Positions 43,601 to 51,345 of a stretch of DNA of 64,000 nt are shown here, piece by piece; within the stretch, counting starts at the first letter, position 1; the number at the start of each line of letters is the position of its first letter. Below the pieces are notes generated by a model. The model had not been told where the DNA came from and ran no database searches. It saw only the letters and a list, made by a program, of their open reading frames with translations. Source of the DNA: UBA11606 sp965243715 (lineage in GTDB: Bacteria > Actinomycetota > Acidimicrobiia > Acidimicrobiales > Aldehydirespiratoraceae); NCBI GenBank assembly GCA_965243715.1, contig CBDEVU010000017.1:372001-436000 (forward strand), read 5' to 3'. The translations under genes and the position numbers were made by a program.

Positions 43601-46423
43601 AACATTGCTGTTGGCCGCCGAGTCGAGGGCTTCGAAATCAGGTGCGACCTTGAACGACAACGCACCCGACTCCTCGTTGATACTGAACTTCGACTGATCG
43701 GCACCGCCCGACAGCGAATAGGTCGCGATCACCACAAAATCGGGATCGGTCGCTACCACCGTAGTGACAGCAGTCTGTTCCTCAGCAACGGAGACCGATG
43801 CAGTAGCCTCCAACGCTGGGGCGTTGTCATTGACATCGGTAACAGTGACCGCAATCGTCTGAGTTGCTACCGGATTGACACCGTCGGAAGCGGTGACATC
43901 AACCGTATAAACGTTACCAGACGAATTACGCTCGGCGGACGGAATATTCATCACGTCAATCATGGGGGGCTTTTCGAAATCAGGAGCCTTTATGAACGCC
44001 AACACACCAGTCGTCGCGTCGAGGGTGAACTTCATGCTATTCTCCAGACTCAACGTGTAAGTGACGGTCCCCACCGTGTCGACATCGGTCGCTAGCACCG
44101 TAGTGACAGCAGTCTGGTTCTCAGCAGCGTTGACAAATCTACCAAGTGCTGAAAACACTGGGGCGTTGTCATTGGCGTCGGTAACAGTGACCGTAATTGT
44201 CTGGGTTTCTGACTCTGTGCCCGCGGTGGCGGTGACTTTAACCACATAGACGTTGCTGGTGGCCGCCGAGTCGGGGTTTTCGAAATCAGGCGGGGCCTTG
44301 AACGACAACTCACCAGACGCCCCGTCGAGGGCGAAGCTCGCATCGTCGGTACCGCCGCCAAGGGCAAACGTAACGGCAGCACCGCTGAAGAAATCAGCCG
44401 CATCCACCGTGATGAAAGCGCCAGTGCTGCCCTCGAGAACGTCAACCCCGACCGGTGACGGAAACAACTGGTCGGGCTCGGCCACGACGTCAGTAACAGT
44501 GACTTTTATTTCCTGGAATGCTGTTTTATCGTCCGCGGTGGCGGAAACTTTAACCTTATAGATGTTGTCACCATCAGCATCGCCAGGTGTCTCGAAATCA
44601 GGCGCGGCCTCGAACGACAACTCACCAGATGCAGAGTCGATAGTGAACTTCGACCCATCGGCCTCATCGACCAAAGCGTACTGGGTCTCGCCCACTGTGT
44701 CGGGATCTGCTGCGGCCACCGTCCCAACATCGACGAGATTTTCCTCCACGCTGAACTCGGCCGGTGAGGTGAAATATAGATGAACGCCGTTAGTGACATT
44801 GACCATTATTACCTGGGTTGCTGAATGCTCACCCACAGTGGCGGAAACTTCAACCACATAGATGTAGTCTTCATCAGCATCGTCACGATTTTCCCAATCA
44901 GGCGGGGCCTTGAACGCCAACACACCAGACGCCCCATCGAGGGTGAATTTCGCATCGTCAGCCCCACCAGCAAACGCGTAGGAGACGCCGATCGTGCCGG
45001 GATCGGTCAGGGCCACGGTGGTGACGGCGGTCTGGCCTTCGACGACACTGACCAACTGTTGCGTGGGAAGCACCGGCACTTGGCTGTCTGCGCCAAAGAC
45101 CCGAACCTGACCAGCCTCAGTTCCGATAGCAACCTTCGGAGCTCCAACCGCGACCACGTGCTCGTCAGCCGACAACGACACACTATGCCCAAAGCGACTC
45201 TGGTGAGAGGCACCAAGGAAAGCGGGCCTTACCGCCGTCCAAGCAGCGTCACCCTTCTCGTACACCGTAACTTGACCGAGTTTGGGCACAATATCTGCCG
45301 GGGTCGCATTGGGGGCACCAACCGCCAGCAGCGAACCATCCCGCGACAACGACACACTCCTGCCAAACTCGTCGCCTGCCGAGGTACCCGAAATAGCCGC
45401 ACCGACCACCGTCCACACCGCCGGCGTACCAACCTGAGCAAAAACCTCAACTTTACCATTACCACCAATGGGTTCTCCCACTGCGACATGCGAACCATCC
45501 CCCGACAACGACACGTTGCGGCGAAAAGCGAACGAAGCACCAGCGAACCCGGCCCCCTCCTGCGTCCACGTCGTAGCCGCGGTATTCAGATCAAACACCT
45601 GAACCCCATCAGTTCCCCACGCACCAACCACAACACGCGAACCATCATCCGACAACGCCACACTCACACCAAAAAATTGGCCAGGAGTAGTGGCGTTCAG
45701 GTCCTGACCAACCTTCTCCCAAGCCGCACCCGCCGCATTCAGATCAAACACCTGAACCTGACCACCACCATGGCTGTCGGCACCAACCGCCACGCGCGAA
45801 CCATCCCGCGACAACGACACACTTCCCCCAAAAGCAGCATTGCCAACTCTTCCGAGCAGGTCCTGACCAACCTGCACCCACGCCGCATCCGCCGTACCCG
45901 CCGCATTCAGATCAAACACCCGTACATGACCAACATTTCTAACCAAGCTATCACCCTCCCCCCGATTAGCAGCCGTAGCTCCAACCGCTACACGCGAACC
46001 ATCGCCAGACAACGACACACTCGAACCAAATTTGTCACCTGCGGCCGAACCAGGGATAGCGGCACCAACCTCCACCCACGCCCCATCAACAGCATCAAAG
46101 ACCCGCACCGCCCCCGTATTTTTCCCCGCCGTGTCGTTACCGGGATACCCAACCGCAACACGCGAACCATCATCCGACAACGACACACTCCAACCAGCCG
46201 AATCAAACGAACCGGCGGCCCCATCGATGCTGCGACCAATCTGAGGCCACTCCACCGTAGGCGTGGGCGTGGGCGGCGCCACCGTAGTGGTAGTAGTGGT
46301 AGTAGCCGGAGCCACCGTGGTAGTGGGCGGCGGAGCATCCTGTGCGGCCAACGGCTGCACCACTGCCAATGAGGCCGCGGCAAGCCCCAACACAACCAAC
46401 ACCCGCGCTATACGCACCTTCAT
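40676..46423 (-). CDS. Giant secreted protein: propeller-like repeats, 12 cadherin-like repeats, three SLH domains
   Basis: 1915 residues from the ATG at 46423 (MKVRIARVLVVLGLAAASLA signal peptide), then a Thr/Pro-rich linker. Residues about 60-450 hold some eight FG-GAP or propeller-like repeats, each with SLSGDGSRVAVG or a close form. Residues about 450-1680 contain 12 cadherin-like repeats with VEE-x-TAVTTV-x-ATDAD starts, FSIDATSGELTF centres and VTVTDVNDN linkers; the Asp-rich junctions suggest calcium binding. The C-terminus has three SLH domains of about 64 residues (HPFTDVP ... TTGTSATTYSPHDSVTREQM), which should anchor it to secondary cell-wall polymer. Each SLH repeat carries two cysteines in equivalent positions. 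Likely role: surface layer or adhesin (inference). Confidence 0.88.
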   Translation of the reverse strand: MKVRIARVLVVLGLAAASLAVVQPLAAQDAPPPTTTVAPATTTTTTTVAPPTPTPTVEWPQIGRSIDGAAGSFDSAGWSVSLSDDGSRVAVGYPGNDTAGKNTGAVRVFDAVDGAWVEVGAAIPGSAAGDKFGSSVSLSGDGSRVAVGATAANRGEGDSLVRNVGHVRVFDLNAAGTADAAWVQVGQDLLGRVGNAAFGGSVSLSRDGSRVAVGADSHGGGQVQVFDLNAAGAAWEKVGQDLNATTPGQFFGVSVALSDDGSRVVVGAWGTDGVQVFDLNTAATTWTQEGAGFAGASFAFRRNVSLSGDGSHVAVGEPIGGNGKVEVFAQVGTPAVWTVVGAAISGTSAGDEFGRSVSLSRDGSLLAVGAPNATPADIVPKLGQVTVYEKGDAAWTAVRPAFLGASHQSRFGHSVSLSADEHVVAVGAPKVAIGTEAGQVRVFGADSQVPVLPTQQLVSVVEGQTAVTTVALTDPGTIGVSYAFAGGADDAKFTLDGASGVLAFKAPPDWENRDDADEDYIYVVEVSATVGEHSATQVIMVNVTNGVHLYFTSPAEFSVEENLVDVGTVAAADPDTVGETQYALVDEADGSKFTIDSASGELSFEAAPDFETPGDADGDNIYKVKVSATADDKTAFQEIKVTVTDVVAEPDQLFPSPVGVDVLEGSTGAFITVDAADFFSGAAVTFALGGGTDDASFALDGASGELSFKAPPDFENPDSAATSNVYVVKVTATAGTESETQTITVTVTDANDNAPVFSALGRFVNAAENQTAVTTVLATDVDTVGTVTYTLSLENSMKFTLDATTGVLAFIKAPDFEKPPMIDVMNIPSAERNSSGNVYTVDVTASDGVNPVATQTIAVTVTDVNDNAPALEATASVSVAEEQTAVTTVVATDPDFVVIATYSLSGGADQSKFSINEESGALSFKVAPDFEALDSAANSNVYVVEVSASDTVHTAVTQTITVTVTDVDDTDLVFSSDDAVEVVEDTTGAVLTVVAADADTTGAVTYALGDSDDDEKFTIDSASGELSFEVAPDFETPLDADQDNIYVITVTATLGEASESQVIRVTVTGIDDSDPLFSSPNAVDVVEGTTAVTTVLATDADTAGAVTYTLGDSLDDKKFDISLASGVLTFKKAPDFEARGSAASSNVYVVTVTATLGQDPASLVTESQEITVTVTDEDDTSPVLPDDAAVDVEEGQTAVATVEATDVDSDTVTYSVSGGADRLKFSIDATSGELTFIEEPDFEALGSDASSNIYVVEVSASDGDNLAATQVITVTVTDVNDNPPVLEATAAVTVAEEQTAVTTVEATDADSVVIATYSVSGGADQAKFSIDETSGVLTFETPPDFEDATRTGDNANVYVVVVSASDGTNLVATQAITVTVTDANDNPPVFLAATAAVDVEEGETAVTTVEATDADTVGTVAYTLGGADGSKFTRDATSGALTFIEAPDFETPAGTGDPDNANVYVVEVSASDGTNAAATQTITVTVTNVNDNPPKFTSPASFTIEEGKSAAATVVATDDDTADTVAYSLSGGADLASFSIDAASGALTFEFTPDFELPQDVGTTDNVYEVTVTATAGGQSVEQSITVTIRDRNDNTPQFSSSKAFSVDENLLTVGTVVAADADTSDTVTYTLGTGPSAGADVAKFDISLATGVLTFKNAPDFEMPGSAAGSNDYVVQVIVSDGPNRAGQLITVTVDNVAEVTQPAPPVITVPVAEVIRIHPACVENANAPHPFTDVPSTLEGSSAIGCIKALGVTTGTSATTYSPHDSVTREQMAAFLGRMYRKVTGRACGSANHPFVDVPRSSYAYLYIGCLKALGVTTGTSATTYSPHDSVTREQMAAFLGRLYRKVSGDKACLSTDHGFVDVPASSYANGDLGCLKSIGVIKGTSATTYSPSDMMTREQMALALARLYRALN
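40908..41167. repeat. 68-base identical direct repeat within the SLH-coding region
   Basis: Bases 40908-40975 and 41100-41167 are identical over 68 bases and lie 192 bases apart, exactly 64 codons, the SLH repeat length. The third SLH copy, further toward the C-terminus (around 40716-40783), has diverged. This points to recent duplication or gene conversion between SLH domains 1 and 2, and the pair could recombine to change the number of SLH units. Confidence 0.9.
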
Positions 46424-46476
46424 AATCAATACTCCCTTGTGCGAAAAACGCATCGACCTAAAACAGATCATGACAC

Positions 46477-46505
46477 AGCGTAGGGTCTGCCGCGTGGAGA
46501 TGCAA
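46477..46505 (-). promoter_or_regulatory. Candidate promoter of the giant surface-protein gene
   Basis: On the minus strand, TTGCAT (46505-46500) and TACGCT (46482-46477) are 17 bases apart, a reasonable sigma70-type -35/-10 pair, and lie about 55 bases upstream of the ATG at 46423. A GGGAG ribosome site lies about 10 bases before the ATG. Predicted from sequence only. Confidence 0.4.
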
Positions 46506-46513
46506 CCTCACCG

Positions 46514-46969
46514 TCATCTTATTAACGAATGTTGGGCACCATCGACGAGGGTTTCCACGACCAGGGTGCGGTCAAGGTAACGGTTGGCGTGACCACATGA
46601 CGTTTCGGGCAAGAAGAGGCATACGTGGCAGGCCGCCCCGTGCAAGGAACCGTCACCACTAACTCCGCCGGTCGGGACGCCGTTGGGGACGTGGGTGGCG
46701 CAGAACGGGTCCGAGGTGCAGATTCGGGCACGTTCGAGCGCCCCGTCGATCAACTCACCGAGTCGGTCGGGGGCACCCATCGCCACTAAGCCCCCTAGCG
46801 TTCCTTCGGAGTCTGGGGCTGCGGTGTAGAGCAACACCCCGGCCATGGGGTCACCCTCAGCTGGGGTTTGGGCGTAGATGCGTTCCCTGATCGAGGCCGC
46901 CGCGTATCCGGCTTCGTGGCTGATTTCTTGTATCAGGAGATGGGAAATGGTGTGAACGAGGCTAAATCG
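46514..46969 (-). pseudogene. C-terminal remnant of a DUF1998-type helicase-associated protein
   Basis: The frame is open from a stop at 47024 to the stop at 46514, but no ATG, GTG or TTG precedes the homologous part; the first ATG is at 46846, inside it. The translation reads like the C-terminal end of DUF1998 proteins: FSLVHTISHLLIQEISHEAG, then LLYTAAPDSEGTLGGLVAMG, a cysteine cluster CTSDPFC and GAACHVCLFLPETSC, and NRYLDRTLV. In complete proteins this region follows a helicase or a large N-terminal part, as in DrmB of DISARM and COG1205 helicases. It is therefore probably the decayed end of an older island gene. The rest of 46424-47143 holds the two candidate promoters noted here and no other gene that I can support. 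Confidence 0.65.
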
Positions 46970-46998
46970 TGGGCTCGGCGGAGGCGGAGGTTGGGCGG

Positions 46999-47030
46999 TT
47001 GACCTCCAGCGAATACGAAACCACTATGAT
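46999..47030 (+). promoter_or_regulatory. Weak candidate promoter for the Dpd island
   Basis: TTGACC (46999-47004) and TATGAT (47025-47030) match the -35 and -10 consensus well, but the 20-base spacing is longer than optimal. It is about 115 bases upstream of the first island gene and is the best match in this gap, which must contain the promoter if the island starts here. Confidence 0.3.
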
Positions 47031-47143
47031 CCCAACCGCAGCACAAGCAACTCAACCCGACGTATCCCCCAAAACACACCGACCCCCTACCAAGTTTCAC
47101 GCCGGTAACCCACCTCACGATGGACCCACCCCGAAGGCCTTTG

Positions 47144-48091
47144 ATGTCTCGACCACTTCATGTAGTGCTTACGTGTACGAAGCGAAAGCGCTCAACGGCG
47201 TTGAATCCGCCGCGCCTCCGTGACGTAGAGGCATCCGACATCAACACCCTGAGCATTGACTGGATCGAACGAATCAAGCAGGCCGAACCCTGTCACGCGG
47301 CGGCAGACCTCTACTCTGGGGAGTACTGGCAGCAAGGTATGGCCTTGGCGCGAGCGGTCCGAGTTCGGTTCTCGTCGCGGGTGTGGGTGCTGTCGGCCGG
47401 ACTCGGCCTGATCGACGTGACCGAATTTATACCCAACTATTCGGCCACCCTAGTGTCCGGCGACCCCGACTCCGTCGCCCGCGGGTGGAACGACCGCAGG
47501 CCTAGTGAAGTAAGGCGGGAATGGTGGAGTGCTTTGTCGCAATGGCCCGGTCCGGCAAATGGAGGCCCGCGCACGCTCGCCGAGGTAACCGCCGAACAAT
47601 CCGGCGCACAAGTCCTGCTTTGTGGGGGGCGTGATTATGTCGATGCCGTCGCCGACGATCTTCGCTCTCTCCAAAGTGCCCAGGAGGGGGAGGGGGCCTT
47701 GATGATCTTTGCCTCGGGATCGCCCCTGCCCGGCTTGCATGACGCTTGGGTGCGGGTGCCGGGTCGCCTTCGCCTCGCCTTGGGCGGATCGCAAACCTCC
47801 ACCACGGTTCGCACCGCCACCGCCGTCATTGAGTCGCTGCTCCCCCACCGCCTCAATCCCCCCGCCGCCCGATCCGCAACGGCCGCCTTCGCCCGAACGA
47901 CCCCTCCCCTTCCCGTCTTTGCCCGACGACGCATGTCTGACGCCGAGATCGTGAACTGGGTACGCGACCATCGTAGCGATCACTCGGGCGTGACAAAGTC
48001 AACCGCCCTTCGGGTATTTCGCGACGAGGGACTGGCGTGTGAGCAGGGGCGGTTCGGGCGACTGTTCGAGGACTCGCCGGTCACGGCGTGA
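47144..48091 (+). CDS. Candidate DpdC / YaaA- or DUF6884-like protein at the head of the Dpd operon
   Basis: 315 residues from the ATG at 47144, which has GAAGG upstream; an ATG at 47120 would add eight residues. The N-terminal half contains VVLTCTKRKR, AADLYSGEYWQQGMALA, VWVLSAGLGLIDVTEFIPNY and later VLLCGGRDYVD. That pattern is like YaaA/DUF6884-type domains, which act on or bind modified nucleobases. After a Pro/Ala linker, a C-terminal segment (MSDAEIVNWVRDHRSDHSGV, then KSTALRVFRDEGLACEQGRF) looks like a winged-helix DNA-binding unit. Its place next to dpdA and dpdB makes it the best candidate for DpdC, the enzyme that converts inserted preQ0 to the amido form, but I cannot confirm the family. 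Confidence 0.55.
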   Translation: MSRPLHVVLTCTKRKRSTALNPPRLRDVEASDINTLSIDWIERIKQAEPCHAAADLYSGEYWQQGMALARAVRVRFSSRVWVLSAGLGLIDVTEFIPNYSATLVSGDPDSVARGWNDRRPSEVRREWWSALSQWPGPANGGPRTLAEVTAEQSGAQVLLCGGRDYVDAVADDLRSLQSAQEGEGALMIFASGSPLPGLHDAWVRVPGRLRLALGGSQTSTTVRTATAVIESLLPHRLNPPAARSATAAFARTTPPLPVFARRRMSDAEIVNWVRDHRSDHSGVTKSTALRVFRDEGLACEQGRFGRLFEDSPVTA

Positions 48092-48113
48092 ACCGTCGAG
48101 GCCGTCGCCGCAG

Positions 48114-49352
48114 ATGAAATTCTACTTTCCCGACAGCCAAGACCAAGTCGATCCTAGCTTCGACTTCATAACCGAAGAGCGATCAATCCACCGAATCCGT
48201 CAACGAGATGATCACTATGCCCACGAGATTCTCGACCCGCCGCCCTACGACGGACTACTCGTGTCAAAGGCCGTCGTAGATGGGATGCCAGGCTTCGGGG
48301 GCAAGTACACCGAAGCCCAGCGCAACCGCCTGTACCGCGTGGGAGCGACTCGATTCTTCCGACTGGACCGAGAGGGCACCGCCCTGGAGATCATGGGCGA
48401 CTGCGGCGCGTTCACCTACGTCCGAGAAGAAAAACCGGTCTACAGCATCCAGGAGGTCATCAACTTTTACGAAGAATGCGGGCTCGACATAGGGATATCC
48501 GTCGACCACGTGATCTTCGGGTATGATGCTTCCCTCGACTCACTTCCTGCGTCTGCAGTACCTGACGATTGGCTTTACCGGCAACAACTCACCGTCCAGT
48601 TAGCGGCCGAGTTCTTGGCTGAACATCGGAGCCAATCCTGCCGTTTCGAACCCGTGGCGGTCGCTCACGGTTGGAGCCCAAGGTCCTACGCCGACTCGGT
48701 CAGGCAACTCGAATCCATTGGGTATCGCCGGATTGCCCTCGGGGGCATGGTCCCGCGCAAGACACCCGACATCCTAGAGGTCTTGAAGGCGGTAGGGGCT
48801 ATGCGGCATCCGTCCACCAAACTTCACCTGCTGGGCGTTACTCGCACCGCTCACGTCCAAGAGTTTGCCGGCTTTGGCGTGACCAGCTTCGATAGCACCT
48901 CGCCTTTTCGCCAATCCTTCAAAGATGACAAGGACAACTTCTACACCCTCGACCGGACATACGTCGCCCTACGGGTTCCTCAAGTCGATGGCAACACGAA
49001 GGTCAGATCTCGGGTCGCGGCAGGGGAAGTAGATCAGCGCGCCGCTCGGCGCCTGGAACGGGCCTGCCTAACTCAACTCCGGCATTTCGACGCCGGTCGG
49101 GCCACCTCTGATAGTGCGATTGACGCCATTGTCTCCTACCACGAGTTGCTCGGCGAGACCAAGAACCGCAGTCCGCAGTACCGAGAAACCCTCGAGGCCA
49201 GAGCCTGGAAACAATGCGGCTGCGCTATATGTAGGGAAATCGGTATCGAGGTTATAATCTTTCGGGGGGCCGATCGCAACCGGCGGCGCGGCTTTCACAA
49301 TCTCTCAGTTTTCTCCCAACGACTCAGCCGAGATCTTGATCCCCGTGTCTGA
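48114..49352 (+). CDS. dpdA: DpdA: DNA 7-deazaguanine transglycosylase (TGT paralogue)
   Basis: Replaces guanine in DNA with preQ0. I start at the ATG at 48114 (MKFYFPDSQDQVDPSFDF), giving 412 residues; a longer frame overlaps the previous gene. Both TGT catalytic aspartates align: D96 in IMGDCGAFTYV (general base) and D260 in TSFDSTSPFRQSF (nucleophile). The zinc site is complete: C368, C370 and C373 in CGCAIC, with H395. The ISVDHVIFG and RRIALGGMVPRKT segments fit the TIM barrel. It differs strongly from the tRNA Tgt at 7888-9003 and matches the DpdA type named in dpd islands. The neighbours (DGQHR protein and queCED) agree. Confidence 0.9.
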   Translation: MKFYFPDSQDQVDPSFDFITEERSIHRIRQRDDHYAHEILDPPPYDGLLVSKAVVDGMPGFGGKYTEAQRNRLYRVGATRFFRLDREGTALEIMGDCGAFTYVREEKPVYSIQEVINFYEECGLDIGISVDHVIFGYDASLDSLPASAVPDDWLYRQQLTVQLAAEFLAEHRSQSCRFEPVAVAHGWSPRSYADSVRQLESIGYRRIALGGMVPRKTPDILEVLKAVGAMRHPSTKLHLLGVTRTAHVQEFAGFGVTSFDSTSPFRQSFKDDKDNFYTLDRTYVALRVPQVDGNTKVRSRVAAGEVDQRAARRLERACLTQLRHFDAGRATSDSAIDAIVSYHELLGETKNRSPQYRETLEARAWKQCGCAICREIGIEVIIFRGADRNRRRGFHNLSVFSQRLSRDLDPRV

Positions 49353-49367
49353 ACCTCGGAGTTCATC

Positions 49368-50546
49368 GTGTCTAGCAACCAAAAACAGTACGAACTTCGC
49401 CTACCGGCCCTCGAAATCAGACAGGGGCGCACCCGCTGTCTCTACACGTTCGCGGTGGATGGCAAGGCGCTAGCCCAGTTCTCCACCGTGAGCCGGATTC
49501 GCCGTGAAAAACGCAAAATCGAGGGCTACCAGCGCCCTGAAGTCTTGGCGCACGTAAAGGGGATTCGCTCCTACATCGAGTCGGCTAACCCGATGATCCC
49601 GAATGCGATTGTCGTGGCCTTCGACGAGCGCGTTAGATTCGAGCCAACCGGCACCGCGGATCCAGAAACCAGCTATGTGAGGCCAGGGGTGATCGTCATC
49701 CCCATCGACCCGGATCTCGCTGATGAGGACAAGCCGGGTTGGATCGTCGACGGGCAACAACGTTGCGCCGCGGTCCGCGAAGCCGACGTTAGTCACTTCC
49801 CGCTCTGTGTAAACGCATTCATTACGGCGAGCGAGGGAGAACAACGGGCCCAGTTTATCTTAGTGAACTCCACCAAGCCGCTGCCCAAGGGACTCATCTA
49901 CGAACTTCTCCCCACCACTGAGGGTCCGCTGCCGCTCGCCCTCATGCGAAAACGTTTCCCGTCATTCCTGCTTGAACGACTCAACTACGACGAGGACTCA
50001 CCGTTTCGCCAGTTAATCCACACCCCCACCACCCCTGACGGCATAGTGAAGGACAACTCGATCCTGCGGATGCTTGAGAACAGCCTAACCGACGGTTGTC
50101 TGTACTATCATCGTGATCCCGATACCGGAACCGGCGACATCGAGGAGATGCTGCTGATCTTGAAGCCGTTTTGGGCTGCCGTGCGACAAGTCTTCGGGGA
50201 CGCTTGGGGGCAGGTTCCTCGGCGGTCACGTCTGATGCACGGGGTCGGCATCGCCAGCGTCGGCTACATCATGGATGCGATAACTGAGAAGTACATCGAG
50301 GAGGGCCAACGCCTCGACGAAGCCAATTACGTGACAGAACTGAAGCTCCTTCAAGACAGGTGTGCTTGGACCTCGGGGTATTGGCGGTTCGGTCCAGACT
50401 CTCTCTGGCGCTGGAACGACCTGCAGAACACGTCGAAGGACATCAAACTCCTTTCCGGCCATCTCCTGCGCGAGTACAAGTACTTGTCAGCGCGGGTTGA
50501 GCGGCCCGAACCCAGACGGCAGCAGGGCAACAATGCCAACGTATGA
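49368..50546 (+). CDS. dpdB: DpdB: DGQHR-domain (DndB-like) protein
   Basis: Partner of DpdA needed for inserting preQ0 into DNA in the Salmonella system, where it shows ATPase activity. The 392-residue protein starts at GTG 49368, with GGAG seven bases upstream. The family motif is IVDGQQRCAAVRE (residues about 126-138, here DGQQR), followed by FILVNSTKPLPKGLIYELL, which is typical of DGQHR/DndB proteins. It lies 15 bases after dpdA and overlaps the HNH gene by 14 bases, so these are probably co-translated. The second DGQHR gene downstream could share the role; position next to dpdA is why I call this one DpdB. Confidence 0.82.
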   Translation: MSSNQKQYELRLPALEIRQGRTRCLYTFAVDGKALAQFSTVSRIRREKRKIEGYQRPEVLAHVKGIRSYIESANPMIPNAIVVAFDERVRFEPTGTADPETSYVRPGVIVIPIDPDLADEDKPGWIVDGQQRCAAVREADVSHFPLCVNAFITASEGEQRAQFILVNSTKPLPKGLIYELLPTTEGPLPLALMRKRFPSFLLERLNYDEDSPFRQLIHTPTTPDGIVKDNSILRMLENSLTDGCLYYHRDPDTGTGDIEEMLLILKPFWAAVRQVFGDAWGQVPRRSRLMHGVGIASVGYIMDAITEKYIEEGQRLDEANYVTELKLLQDRCAWTSGYWRFGPDSLWRWNDLQNTSKDIKLLSGHLLREYKYLSARVERPEPRRQQGNNANV

Positions 50547-51336
50547 GACCAGCGGTGAACACCTCGCGGCCTACCTCCGCGATCGACATTTAGGGGCTAA
50601 TCCTCGAGCTTGGGACGAATTGGAAATGGTTCTGCTCCCCACCGGACGGGCCGAGCATTGGACGGCCGCCCTACGCGAGATGACGGCCTTGCACTTGACT
50701 CACCAACTAATTGTCGCCGGAACGGCAATATTCAAGCGCCAAAAGGCGTTCGACACGGTTGCCGATCGCGACATCAAACAAGTCATCGTCGACACGATGG
50801 TGGTCGACTATTCCGTTGTCAACGAGATCTCAGCCCGATTAGAACCGTGCGTGAGAGCCACTCAGACAACAGTTTCTGCTAGTGACCGGCGAGCCATCAA
50901 GAATCAGGCGCTACTGGAATCCCCGTACTGCTATCTCTGCGCCTCGGAACTCACCTTCGACGATCCCTCTACCGATCCGAAAGCGTTCACGATCGATCAC
51001 GTGTGGCCACGGGGATACGGCGGTGAATCCCGTCTCGAGAATCTCCTAGCGGCCTGCCGGTCCTGCAACGAGCGAAAAGGCATCACGCCAACGTGGTCGA
51101 TCTATCCCGTACAAGCACTGGTCGCGGGGTACGAACTCACCGACGAGAAGTTGGCAGAATTGCCTAAGGAGATGCGGTTCGCGATCCAGTCGCGGGCGGC
51201 TATGCAACGGGCGAAGGCCGACGGTACCAGTCTCAAGGAAGCCTTCGTCGCTATCGGGCGCCCCGATATACCATCCGTTGTCGATCCAGGGGTCAGCGTC
51301 GACGTGTTCAATCTCACTTTTTCCGCCATCAACTGA
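50533..51336 (+). CDS. HNH endonuclease, Dpd-associated
   Basis: 267 residues from the ATG at 50533, inside the end of dpdB. The C-terminal half has a zinc-knuckle HNH nuclease: CYLC (C133, C136), FTIDHVWPRGYGG (D155, H156), N170 in RLENLLAACRSCNERKG, and CRSC (C175, C178). The N-terminal 125 residues are helical and unrecognised. It is placed between two DGQHR genes inside the modification block. It might be the nuclease that cuts unmodified DNA, or one that acts on modified DNA. I do not recall an HNH gene among the named dpdA-K set, so this is a possible new component. Confidence 0.85.
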   Translation: MPTYETSGEHLAAYLRDRHLGANPRAWDELEMVLLPTGRAEHWTAALREMTALHLTHQLIVAGTAIFKRQKAFDTVADRDIKQVIVDTMVVDYSVVNEISARLEPCVRATQTTVSASDRRAIKNQALLESPYCYLCASELTFDDPSTDPKAFTIDHVWPRGYGGESRLENLLAACRSCNERKGITPTWSIYPVQALVAGYELTDEKLAELPKEMRFAIQSRAAMQRAKADGTSLKEAFVAIGRPDIPSVVDPGVSVDVFNLTFSAIN

Positions 51337-51345
51337 GGAGTACAG

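Noticed and set aside
40676..46423. Many plus-strand open frames of 60-500 codons opposite the giant gene
   Set aside because: They are antisense shadows of Thr/Val/Asp-rich repeats; they are rich in His/Arg/Ser with no domain pattern or ribosome site, while the minus frame is one continuous repeat protein.
46424..47143. tRNA gene or integrase attachment site at the island edge
   Set aside because: No tRNA-like fold, integrase gene or flanking direct repeat could be seen; the right border lies outside the window.
46514..47143. Complete DISARM system
   Set aside because: Only a start-less DUF1998-like C-terminus is present; no drmA helicase, phospholipase D or methylase genes are in the window.
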